A stretch of DNA of 64,000 bases from Phytopythium helicoides. Lineage: Eukaryota > Oomycota > Peronosporomycetes > Pythiales > Pythiaceae. The translations under genes were made by a program, and so were the position numbers. Below, in pieces: positions 36,684 through 47,500 of the stretch; positions within the stretch are counted from its first letter, which is position 1; each line of letters begins with the position of its first letter. Under the pieces are notes generated by a model. That model made no database searches and was not told where the DNA came from. It saw only the letters and a program-made list of their open reading frames with translations. Location: positions 434,001 to 498,000 of the forward strand of contig JANFNE010000013.1 in NCBI GenBank assembly GCA_024867545.1, written 5' to 3'.

Positions 36684-36755
36684 GGCCTTGTGGTCTAGTG
36701 GTATGATTCTCGCTTTGGGTGCGAGAGGTCCCGGTTTCGATCACCGGCAGGGCCC
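36684..36755 (+). tRNA. tRNA-Pro(UGG), copy 44 of 49
   Basis: Identical to copy 1. Spacer 4a+3b; next copy 641 bp downstream. Confidence 0.93.
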
Positions 36756-37324
36756 TTTGTTTTGCGTTCTTTTGCGTTCTTTTGCATTGACTCGCGTTCT
36801 TTTGCTTTGCTTTGCTTTTCCTTGCCTTGCCTTGGGTCGAGGTATATATGTTATCGCATTCAATTGCAGTACACTGCTTGGAATCGCTCGTTCGCTTGCT
36901 TGCTCGCGGCGTTCGCATTTGTGTTTGTATTTGTGTTTGTATTTGTGTTTGTATTTGTGTTTGTATTTGTGTGTGCATTTGTGTGTGCATTTGTGTGTGC
37001 ATTTGTGTTTACATTTGCGTTTACGTTTGTGATGGTTGATGCACACAAGTGAATTTCGTGTGTAGTCGGTCTGTTTCGTATATATTTCGCAGTGAGTATT
37101 CTAATCGTAAAGCATTTCGTACGAAATATGTCATATTGGTTCGGGATGTTGGTCTGTGTATAGGTTGACCGTTTTTGTTTGTTTTTCAGTGTATGGTGTT
37201 TGTATTTGTTGTTGTCTGTTTGTCTGTTTGTCTTTTTCGTTTCCTTGCGTGTGTGTGTGTGTGTGTGTGTTTGTTTGTGGTTAGGGGAGAGCGCGACATG
37301 TGTTTTTGGTTTGATCACTTTTGT

Positions 37325-37396
37325 GGCCTTGTGGTCTAGTGGTATGATTCTCGCTTTGGGTGCGAGAGGTCCCGGTTTCGATCACCGGCAGGGCCC
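37325..37396 (+). tRNA. tRNA-Pro(UGG), copy 45 of 49
   Basis: Identical to copy 1. Spacer 3a+3b; next copy 629 bp downstream. Confidence 0.93.
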
Positions 37397-37953
37397 TTTG
37401 TTTTGCGTTCTTTTGCGTTCTTTTGCATTGACTCGCGTTCTTTTGCTTTGCTTTGCTTTTCCTTGCCTTGCCTTGGGTCGAGGTATATATGTTATCGCAT
37501 TCAATTGCAGTACACTGCTTGGAATCGCTCGTTCGCTTGCTTGCTCGCGGCGTTCGCATTTGTGTTTGTATTTGTGTTTGTATTTGTGTTTGTATTTGTG
37601 TGTGCATTTGTGTGTGCATTTGTGTGTGCATTTGTGTTTACATTTGCGTTTACGTTTGTGATGGTTGATGCACACAAGTGAATTTCGTGTGTAGTCGGTC
37701 TGTTTCGTATATATTTCGCAGTGAGTATTCTAATCGTAAAGCATTTCGTACGAAATATGTCATATTGGTTCGGGATGTTGGTCTGTGTATAGGTTGACCG
37801 TTTTTGTTTGTTTTTCAGTGTATGGTGTTTGTATTTGTTGTTGTCTGTTTGTCTGTTTGTCTTTTTCGTTTCCTTGCGTGTGTGTGTGTGTGTGTGTGTG
37901 TGTTTGTGGTTAGGGGAGAGCGCGACATGTGTTTTTGGTTTGATCACTTTTGT

Positions 37954-38025
37954 GGCCTTGTGGTCTAGTGGTATGATTCTCGCTTTGGGTGCGAGAGGTC
38001 CCGGTTTCGATCACCGGCAGGGCCC
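37954..38025 (+). tRNA. tRNA-Pro(UGG), copy 46 of 49
   Basis: Identical to copy 1. The tract before it lacks one GTTT block. Spacer 2a+5b; next copy 645 bp downstream. Confidence 0.93.
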
Positions 38026-38598
38026 TTTGTTTTGCGTTCTTTTGCGTTCTTTTGCATTGACTCGCGTTCTTTTGCTTTGCTTTGCTTTTCCTTGCCTTGC
38101 CTTGGGTCGAGGTATATATGTTATCGCATTCAATTGCAGTACACTGCTTGGAATCGCTCGTTCGCTTGCTTGCTCGCGGCGTTCGCATTTGTGTTTGTAT
38201 TTGTGTTTGTATTTGTGTGTGCATTTGTGTGTGCATTTGTGTGTGCATTTGTGTGTGCATTTGTGTGTGCATTTGTGTTTACATTTGCGTTTACGTTTGT
38301 GATGGTTGATGCACACAAGTGAATTTCGTGTGTAGTCGGTCTGTTTCGTATATATTTCGCAGTGAGTATTCTAATCGTAAAGCATTTCGTACGAAATATG
38401 TCATATTGGTTCGGGATGTTGGTCTGTGTATAGGTTGACCGTTTTTGTTTGTTTTTCAGTGTATGGTGTTTGTATTTGTTGTTGTCTGTTTGTCTGTTTG
38501 TCTTTTTCGTTTCCTTGCGTGTGTGTGTGTGTGTGTGTGTGTGTTTGTTTGTGGTTAGGGGAGAGCGCGACATGTGTTTTTGGTTTGATCACTTTTGT

Positions 38599-38670
38599 GG
38601 CCTTGTGGTCTAGTGGTATGATTCTCGCTTTGGGTGCGAGAGGTCCCGGTTTCGATCACCGGCAGGGCCC
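38599..38670 (+). tRNA. tRNA-Pro(UGG), copy 47 of 49
   Basis: Identical to copy 1. Spacer 4a+3b; next copy 641 bp downstream. Confidence 0.93.
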
Positions 38671-39239
38671 TTTGTTTTGCGTTCTTTTGCGTTCTTTTGC
38701 ATTGACTCGCGTTCTTTTGCTTTGCTTTGCTTTTCCTTGCCTTGCCTTGGGTCGAGGTATATATGTTATCGCATTCAATTGCAGTACACTGCTTGGAATC
38801 GCTCGTTCGCTTGCTTGCTCGCGGCGTTCGCATTTGTGTTTGTATTTGTGTTTGTATTTGTGTTTGTATTTGTGTTTGTATTTGTGTGTGCATTTGTGTG
38901 TGCATTTGTGTGTGCATTTGTGTTTACATTTGCGTTTACGTTTGTGATGGTTGATGCACACAAGTGAATTTCGTGTGTAGTCGGTCTGTTTCGTATATAT
39001 TTCGCAGTGAGTATTCTAATCGTAAAGCATTTCGTACGAAATATGTCATATTGGTTCGGGATGTTGGTCTGTGTATAGGTTGACCGTTTTTGTTTGTTTT
39101 TCAGTGTATGGTGTTTGTATTTGTTGTTGTCTGTTTGTCTGTTTGTCTTTTTCGTTTCCTTGCGTGTGTGTGTGTGTGTGTGTGTTTGTTTGTGGTTAGG
39201 GGAGAGCGCGACATGTGTTTTTGGTTTGATCACTTTTGT

Positions 39240-39311
39240 GGCCTTGTGGTCTAGTGGTATGATTCTCGCTTTGGGTGCGAGAGGTCCCGGTTTCGATCAC
39301 CGGCAGGGCCC
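39240..39311 (+). tRNA. tRNA-Pro(UGG), copy 48 of 49
   Basis: Identical to copy 1. Spacer 2a+5b with a private C-to-T change at 39710; last copy 643 bp downstream. Confidence 0.93.
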
Positions 39312-39882
39312 TTTGTTTTGCGTTCTTTTGCGTTCTTTTGCATTGACTCGCGTTCTTTTGCTTTGCTTTGCTTTTCCTTGCCTTGCCTTGGGTCGAGGTA
39401 TATATGTTATCGCATTCAATTGCAGTACACTGCTTGGAATCGCTCGTTCGCTTGCTTGCTCGCGGCGTTCGCATTTGTGTTTGTATTTGTGTTTGTATTT
39501 GTGTGTGCATTTGTGTGTGCATTTGTGTGTGCATTTGTGTGTGCATTTGTGTGTGCATTTGTGTTTACATTTGCGTTTACGTTTGTGATGGTTGATGCAC
39601 ACAAGTGAATTTCGTGTGTAGTCGGTCTGTTTCGTATATATTTCGCAGTGAGTATTCTAATCGTAAAGCATTTCGTACGAAATATGTCATATTGGTTCGG
39701 GATGTTGGTTTGTGTATAGGTTGACCGTTTTTGTTTGTTTTTCAGTGTATGGTGTTTGTATTTGTTGTTGTCTGTTTGTCTGTTTGTCTTTTTCGTTTCC
39801 TTGCGTGTGTGTGTGTGTGTGTGTGTGTTTGTTTGTGGTTAGGGGAGAGCGCGACATGTGTTTTTGGTTTGATCACTTTTGT

Positions 39883-39954
39883 GGCCTTGTGGTCTAGTGG
39901 TATGATTCTCGCTTTGGGTGCGAGAGGTCCCGGTTTCGATCACCGGCAGGGCCC
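39883..39954 (+). tRNA. tRNA-Pro(UGG), copy 49 of 49 (last)
   Basis: Identical to copy 1. The unit is cut off 27 bp after the gene. TTTT (39957-39962 region) and a T5 run at about 39979-39983 remain as possible Pol III terminators, so the truncated copy is still a complete transcription unit. Confidence 0.93.
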
Positions 39955-39981
39955 TTTGTTTTGCGTTCTTTTGCGTTCTTT

Positions 39982-41594
39982 TTCCTCAAAGTATACGTGG
40001 CATACATGTATACTTTGTCTACTCTGAGTTCTTCTTAGGCTGTTTAGGTTATGCCGACCATACGTCCGCACTGCTATCAATTGTAACCATAGGCTACCAG
40101 TCTAGCTCTACTATTTCAGGAGAATCAAACAAAAGCGTAATGAAAGTTGTTTCTCTACACTAGTGGGTACCCTTTGCACAGTATCCTGGTATAGCTATCT
40201 GCATTTTCTAGTTAGTTTGAAATTGTTCAGGTCGGTTTACATTTGTTGTTAGGCAGCGCTCAAAATCGTGGTCCATGCTCTGCGTATTACTCTGCAGCGA
40301 GCTGTTGTCAAGTGTAGCGAGCTCCTGCTGTCGACCATCACTCGCGAGTAGACTGGTACTATCACAGTGGCACACAAGGTGCACCGACACTGTAGACGCT
40401 GCTGTTACCGATGATAGCAGCAGGTAGATCTATAATGTCCTCTAGCGCTTATGGAGCTCGTCTCTCACACCAGTGTCCTTAGCCAGTTGCTCATAACGCA
40501 GTCTCGAAAGTTTGAGAACGTCTAGCACTGCTATAGTTTCCTCCCCATTTAGTCCAATAATGTTGACTTAAATTAATAAATGGATTTTCCCATTACCGGT
40601 TTTCAATCTTCTTACACACCTTCTCGAACGACTTGTGCCGAGGTAAGTTGCGGTCTAGTTTGTGTAGCTGCACCACAAAAACTGTATTATTCCATTTGTT
40701 GTAAGTGCCTGCATTAACATGTAATACAAGCAGTCAGTGGCTTCACGGTGGTCGCTTATAAATTTCTGTTGTTGTGATAGGGTAAATCTCTTTTGGTGGC
40801 GTCAACGCAGGATGATCGTTGTATGGGAGGATTTGCCAGTCTTTCCACGGCAACGACATGCCTATGTATATTTGCAATCAGAGCCTCGTAATCTACGACC
40901 CTCAGCACCAGAAGAGCCACCATTGCCGAGCAACCGCTTCTCCGACATGCATACATCGCAAAATAAGAGAAAATTAAGAGGTTCACTGTGCATAGGACCC
41001 TGCTAGTTTCTTGGAGGAAAGATCACTAGCTATCCACAAAGACGATTTTCATGCTCGATAGATACGCAATTGACCGATGGATGGCAATCACTGATGTTGA
41101 CGAATTTTTCGTATAATATATAGTAGTTGTCAGCATAAATTGAACATATATCGGTTTAAACATACAGACACTTTGGGGTACACACCTTTTCGTTTAGAAA
41201 AGCGAAAAACTATGTTTTTATTTCAATAACAGTTCTGACATTTTGTAAATGTTCGGCAACAACAAATTTCCATAGTAAAATCAAGCTTTTCGCACAAATT
41301 TCCGTTATCTATGTATATAGATTCAATTTGGTGGATATGACTAAAATTTGGGCACGCACGGATGTCTGACTCGGCCAATTAGAACAAACAACGGAGTATA
41401 AAGGCATCCGGACCGGAAACAATCCGGATGGATTGCCATGGCTTCCGTGGTGGCGGTTCAGTGATCACTTTTGCTGGTTCTTGCCAAATTTTGTAAGCTC
41501 AAACCTCTTCGAAACCCTTCCCACTGACAACTCTAACACTTTGACGAACATCAGCTCTACTGTCAAGAGTCTAAAGCTGTACAACATTCACTAA
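39982..41594. other. Unique AT-rich spacer, no gene recognised
   Basis: Between the array and the giant minus-strand gene. The longest open frame (40737-41006, 89 codons) has no recognisable feature. The stretch about 41090-41340 is strongly AT-rich. An imperfectly explained inverted repeat CATCCGGA...TCCGGATG lies at 41405-41430, just after a TATAAAGG sequence at about 41395-41402. Confidence 0.5.
39987..40017. repeat. Inverted repeat (hairpin) at the right end of the tRNA array
   Basis: CAAAGTATAC (39987-39996) and GTATACTTTG (40008-40017) are perfect 10-bp arms around an 11-nt loop. The repeat starts about 5 bp after the last base matching the array unit. Confidence 0.85.
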
Positions 41595-44500
41595 CTAATC
41601 CTCAAAGTCATCATACGCAGCATCGTACTCAGTTTCCTCGTCACCCGCTTCTGTTGACGCAGCTGGTGCTGGAGCCACGGATGGAACTACCGAGGATACG
41701 GTGTTCGGCACTTCACTTTTTGCTACCTCCTCCTCGAATTCATCCTCATCTCCGTATTCTTCCTCTGCATATTCATCCTCAACTGAGTCGTTCCGTGTCA
41801 ATGGCATCGAGGGTAATGGTGCATTATCATCTGCTCGAGGAGTTGTATCGTTGGAGCTAGGAACCGAAGGCGGCGCCGAGTCCAGCAGCTTCGAAGTTAT
41901 CGAATCAGGAACGTGTTCGTCGTCTTCCTCATACCCCTCATATTCTCCCTCATCTGGATAGTCCTCTACTCCGTCGTCCGCTGCGATTTGTTCAGTGGTC
42001 GGTTGAGGCAAAGAAGCAGAAATTGACACAGCTTCTTCCGTTTCGAGCTGTGTGAGTGCTTCTCTATTGTCCTCATCATTCTCATACTCATCATACTCGG
42101 ATTCTGGACTCGGGGGCGAAGGTGTATCTGCTGGACTACTATCCCCAGACATTGCGGTAAGTCGAGGAGTGAGTTCAATTGGTGGCTCGTGCTTTTCGTC
42201 AGACTTTTCTGACTTGCTGTCATCCTCGTCAAATGCATTCACATCATCCTCGTAAATATCCTGAGGTGACGGAGGCTCAGGTGGGGTGTCTGTTCTTGCA
42301 TCTACGGCTTCAAAATCTTGATCATCATCTCCGTATTCGTATTCGTCGGGTGCTAGCGACTCAGCTACAGCAGGAGCAGCAGCTCCAGCAGCAGTAGACA
42401 CGTATGGAAATTCCCCGACTTCATTTCCAACAAAAATTGCAGGTGTTTCTTCAATCACGTAAGGGTCAAGAGCAGTTCCTTCAGGCGCTGCAGCTGCTTC
42501 AGCAAAAGCAAGCTGCTCGGTATCAACCTCAACATTCTCGACTCCTGTATCTGGTAGGTTAGTTTCTGGGCCCGAGGCTCCATCACTCTCCCCTGTAGTG
42601 TCGAGTGGAAATGGTTCATTGGGGGTCTTCCTAGCGTCGAGAACAGGCACCTCGACTGACAAGGCAGTATCCACACTTCGGTTCACCTCGTCAAACGATT
42701 TCGCTATCACCACCTGCTCTTCAGAGCACCTACCAACTTCCTGACTCAAGGCTCCACTTGGCGTAATAGGGACATCTTGGTCGTCCTGTGTTTCAGTGGG
42801 AGATCCATTCACGAAGCCGGCGGATGAAGTACCGTCTGAGTTGTCCTCACAAACTCCATCTGGCGTCTCGATTGGCTCTGTTGATGTCGTACTGTTGGAA
42901 GTGTAGACTTGTGCTGACTCAGTATCTTCTTCTGCAGCCGACGTATCTTTAAGGCTACCTTGCTCAACCTCTTCAGTGATATCAACAGAGACCGCCTCGT
43001 GATTATGATGTGCTGACTCATCTACAAGAGCCTCTTCACTTCTTTCCGAAGGAGTGAACTCTTGTTCAACATGCTCAACATCATCATCAGGATCCACAGA
43101 GTTCCCTGTCAATGCAGCTTCAGCAATCTCGACGTTTGCAGTGCTCTCTGAGGGACTTAGAGTTCCTCGGAACGGAACTTCTTCCGAATCCTCAGCTTGG
43201 GGTTGTGTCAAATCTGGCACGTCTTCGCTAAAGATCTCAGTGACAGCCTTCTCAAGAGATGACGATGATTCGATGATATTGCCAGTTTCTTTCAGATCCT
43301 CGTTAGAATGCTTCCCCAACATAGACTCGGCTTCAACTGACACGCTTTCTACCATGCACTCATCTGCTTCCGCCATTGCAGTCACAACTATGTCTGTCTC
43401 CCTGTCAAAGTTGACGTGCTCCATAAGTTCATCTCGTCCTCCATCGGCTGCAACCTCCACCACAACCTGAATTGGAGAACCGCCATCAGTTAGTTCTTCA
43501 CCATGGTGGCCATGGAATTGTTCATCGCTGAGAGGATATATTTCGGGAAGTTGCATCGACACAAAGCTCGAATTCGACGGCATTGTACTCGTATTCATTG
43601 CCGAAGCAACCGGATCCACTGAGAGATCGGAGTGTTTAGCAGCATCATTTGGGAGCGCGTCTTCTGTTCCAGTTGGATCCGAGTAGGGATCATATTCAGA
43701 AGGAGCAACAACAGCATATGAATCATCCTGTTCATAACTGGTGAGCTGAGATTCAGCATCGTCCAGTAGGGCCTCATCTTGAATCAAGTCTTCATTGATA
43801 TCACCATTACTGATACGCTCAGACGATTCGACGCACTCAACCGTAGGCAATTCTGACTCGACCGCATCGATTCCACCTGCTGCTTCTGAAGGAGCCATCA
43901 GCTCATCATTCTGGACAGACTTCCCGTCGGCAGGATTGTCTATAGGAGTGCTCGTTTCAATTAATAGCGAAACATTGCTTGTTTCTGAGGGATCTTCGCC
44001 GATTGTATCAGTTCGGCCATCCCAGGAACGTTCAGCATCATTTCTAATAAGTACATCCTCTTCTTCAGCACCATCTTTATGGTGAGAGGCATCCCCACCT
44101 TCATTTAGCTCGTCAGGAGCCACGCCTCTCACAACATCGTCACTGCGAACCACTTCTTCACACTCATGGTCACTCGCCGACACAACCACACAATCCAATA
44201 CATTTGAAGGAGCACCATCGCCCCCACCCACTTCACCATCGTCATCAAATTCATCGTCACCATATGCAGCCGTCGTCGGGCGTTCGTCTGTCGTCGTTGG
44301 GCCATCGATAGCTGACGAAGAACTAGAAGGCTCATCTATAGCTGACGAAGAACCAGTAGGCTCATCGTCAACTGACGGGTTTCCCGTAGGCTCTTCAATG
44401 ACTGCGCATGAACTTTTATCACTGCTTGGAGATAGATTGTCTTCAGTGATGGTGTGGTCATCAAGGTCTGTTTGACTTGTTGAAGTGGGATCACTTTCCC

Positions 44501-47500
44501 CTGCTCCAGTTTCTGCAGAGCCTGGGGAGGCTGGTGGCAAGGCTTCATCGCCCGTTCCCAGTGTTTGATCACCATCATTGAAGTCACCGTTAGCTTCACC
44601 TTGATCTGCACTCAGCATAGCGATCGAGCTTTCGGCTTCAATTGAGGTGTCCTCATCACTCGACGCAACCTCGCTTGGGACCGAATTGAGCTCAGGTTGC
44701 GTGCTGGGATCACTTTGAATCTGATCTTCCGTCACGGAGGACTGGCCACTGTCATTGTTCTCGTCACTTGGCCGTTGATCATCATCATCTGATCTAATAC
44801 CAGCAGTGGGCGTTGCGTCTGTGAGAGCTGGGGTGTTTGTGTTGTCTTCATCGTCGTCACCGAGAGGCTGATTGCTAGTACTTGACTGGTCGTAATCAGA
44901 TGGTCTAGATTCTGCACTAGACAGTTGTTGAGTAGAAGGTTGCACATCGTCGTTGGTCCCATCATTCGGTTGTAGGTCGGGAGCGCACGACGAGTCAGAG
45001 GACTCTAGAGGTGTTTCATCTGCGCTGGGGCTGGTAGTGTGTATGGTTTTGAGGTCATTTGCTCTGTCTTCGCCACTAGAAGACTCAATCTTACCCTCAC
45101 TTGTGTTGCTAGTATCGGAGGCTGCTAAATCTGCAACGTCCTCGAGTAGGTTGAATTCGTCTGAATTTCCAGCCGGCCAATTGAATGCACTTGGATCGGC
45201 AGCAGCATAATTTGTGGTGATGTGCTCGTTAGCATCGTTAACGCCGATAGAGTCTACAACTGTTGGATTAGCAGCAGCATCTCCAGGTTCAAGCTCATCA
45301 AAATTATCGCCCTGCATTGGCGATAGCTGAAGTTCACGCCCATCCGTTCGAATGCTTTCTTGAACTTCGTCGACATCGGTATCACCTGGGCTGCTTGTTT
45401 GCTCGGTGATACTGCAAACTGTATGCTCAGCGCCCGAAGGCTCGCCGATATACTCTGTTCTATTTGCGGTGGCAGCAGATTCACCAACAGATGATAATAC
45501 TGTTGTTTCCAGACGTGATGAAGGTGTATGATGCTGTTCAGCTGAATCGTCGTCATTAGCAACAATGTCACCACTCCTGGAAGTAATTGAAGCTAACATA
45601 TCTGATGGAATATCTACCATACCAGGAGTTGATATCACAGAATCGAGTGATAGCTCTGTAACGCAGTCTGGAATTTCAGGTGTGATCCCATTAGAAACCA
45701 TTGCCAACAACCTTTCGTCCTCATCATAAACCGCAGGATCAATTAATTCGTTTGCCAATGTATCACTCCCGACGTTTGCGACACCACCCGAGTGAATCTC
45801 CTCATCAGATACATCATCTGAGCTGCTCGGGTCAAGTGTAATTCCAGCAAGATCTGATAGTGTCTCGTTCTTCAAGAATGTATACGAATCTATCTCAATT
45901 GCAGGAGCTGAATTGACCATGTCGGTATATGTGAGCCCGCTCTCGACTATGGCTTGGGGTGATAACTCCGATGGGCCAGATACATCGACTTTGCCTACAT
46001 TCGCATTGACAATCGGCTCTTCAACAACATCCAGTTCTTTATCCAATGAATTACCCATTTCCACCTCTGGTAACTGCGTGGCGATAGCATCCTCAGGTGC
46101 ATTCAGTACTTCGCACTCAAGTTCTGATCGCTCTGCAGAGCCAACAGTGTTTGGTAGAGAATCAAGATGCTCTGCAGTATCAGTTGCTTCCCCATCTTTC
46201 TCCTCCGTAGCTAGAGTAGCAACGTCATTGCTGCTATCATCGTTCTGTTCCTCAAACTCGCCATTCCCGTAAGCTTCTTCACTTTCACCAACACCTTCAT
46301 AATCAGATACAGATGTATTGGATTTGGCATCACCAAAGCCCGGCACAGGATTCTCGTTAAAAGATTCACCGACGCACTGCTCACTCTCCTGAGTGGTTTC
46401 CGTCTGCTTGAAAGCGGTCCCAGGAAATGATTCGACTGTGTTGCTTGACTCTGGTGAGTGCTTTAAATCGACACTACAGTGACTCTCGACAATAGGAGCA
46501 CTTTCAATCGTGTTGTCGCTTGTATCCAATACAGTAGACGAAGAATCTCTACCTGCATGATCGTCATAGACGGTATCATCTGCAAAGTCACTGTCATCGT
46601 AACCGTCTGCATCTTCATTGTTTTTGGCATTTTGTGCTTCCTGAGTTGACGTAACATCGTTCATCTCTGCCAACGGATCGCTTGCTGTAACTGCGGTATC
46701 CGAATCTGCTTTCTCAGCTTCAATCGAGAGCGGAATCTCTAGCCTTCCGATAGCAGCCTCAGTAGCATCGCAAAGATTTGAGCTTCCGAGATCAAGCAAC
46801 GCGCTATCCAGTGTAGAATCAATCGACGTTTCTCTCAAATGATCGCTTGCAACTTTATCATCAGGGAGTTCCGCTGGATCCTCACCAAATTGATTGGTAA
46901 CAACTTCGCGGTCAGAGGCACCCCCACCTTCACTTTGCTCATCAGGAGCCACATCTCTCACAACATCGTCACTGCGAGCCACTTCTTCACACTCATAGTC
47001 ACTTGTCGACACAGCCACACAATCCAATACATTTGCAGGAGCAGCATCGCCCCCACACACTTCACCATCGTCATCAAATTCATCGTCACCATACGCAGCC
47101 GTTGTCGGGCGTTCATCTGCCATCGTGGGGTCATCTATAGCTGGTGAAGAACCAGAAGGCTCATCTATAGCTGGTGAAGAACCAGAAGGCTCATCATCAA
47201 CCAACGGGTTCCCCGTAGGCTCTTCAGTGATTGCGCATGGACTTTCACCACTACTTGGAGATTTATTGTCTTCAGTGATGGTGTGGTTATCAAGGTCTGT
47301 TTGACTTGTTGAAGTGGGATCACTTTCTCCTGCTTCAGCTTCTACAGGACCTGCGGAGGCTGGTGGCAAGGTTTCATCACCCGTTTCCAGTGTTTGATCA
47401 TCATCATTGAAGTCGCCGTTAGCTTCACCTTGATCTGCACTTAGCATAGTAATCGAACATTCGGCTTGGATTTGTGTGTCCTGATCAATCGTCGGGATCT

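Larger units (their letters stand above)
8889..39981 (+). repeat. Tandem array of 48 units (629-654 bp) carrying 49 tRNA-Pro(UGG) genes
   Basis: The unit, in plus-strand order: (GT)n tract; TTTGTTTGTGGTTAGGGG and about 40 bp of conserved upstream sequence; the 72-nt tRNA gene; a T-rich run with several TTTT blocks; GGTATATATG; a 12-bp minisatellite of two block types, a (TTTGTGTTTGTA) and b (TTTGTGTGTGCA); TCGTATATATTTCG; the palindrome ATTTCGTACGAAAT; CTGTTTGTCTGTTTGTC; and the next GT tract. Mean spacing from the first to the last tRNA is 643.7 bp. Outside the GT tract and minisatellite almost all units are identical. Rare differences include G at 30377, T at 39710 and a missing T in the minisatellite of unit 1 near 9245. 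Length changes come in steps of 2 bp (GT) or 12 bp (minisatellite). The array begins inside a GT tract on the left and breaks off 27 bp after the last tRNA on the right, so both ends are in the window. Confidence 0.97.

Noticed and set aside
8889..39981. CRISPR array or bacterial repeat
   Set aside because: Units are about 644 bp with nearly identical spacers, the neighbourhood is eukaryotic with introns, and no cas-like gene is present.
8889..39981. SINE-type retroposon amplification of a tRNA
   Set aside because: Copies are strictly head-to-tail in one array, without A-tails or target-site duplications, and the tRNA is full length with an intact fold.
8889..39981. Telomeric or 5S rDNA repeat
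   Set aside because: The G/T-rich strand lacks a short telomere motif, and no 5S rRNA sequence is seen in the unit; the only RNA gene is tRNA-Pro.
8942..40027. Many open frames of 60-217 codons on both strands inside the array (for example plus-strand Cys/Val/Leu-rich and minus-strand Thr/His/Asn-rich frames)
   Set aside because: They arise from the GT and 12-bp repeats lacking stops, repeat once per unit, run through the tRNA gene, and vary with repeat number. No signs of real coding sequence.
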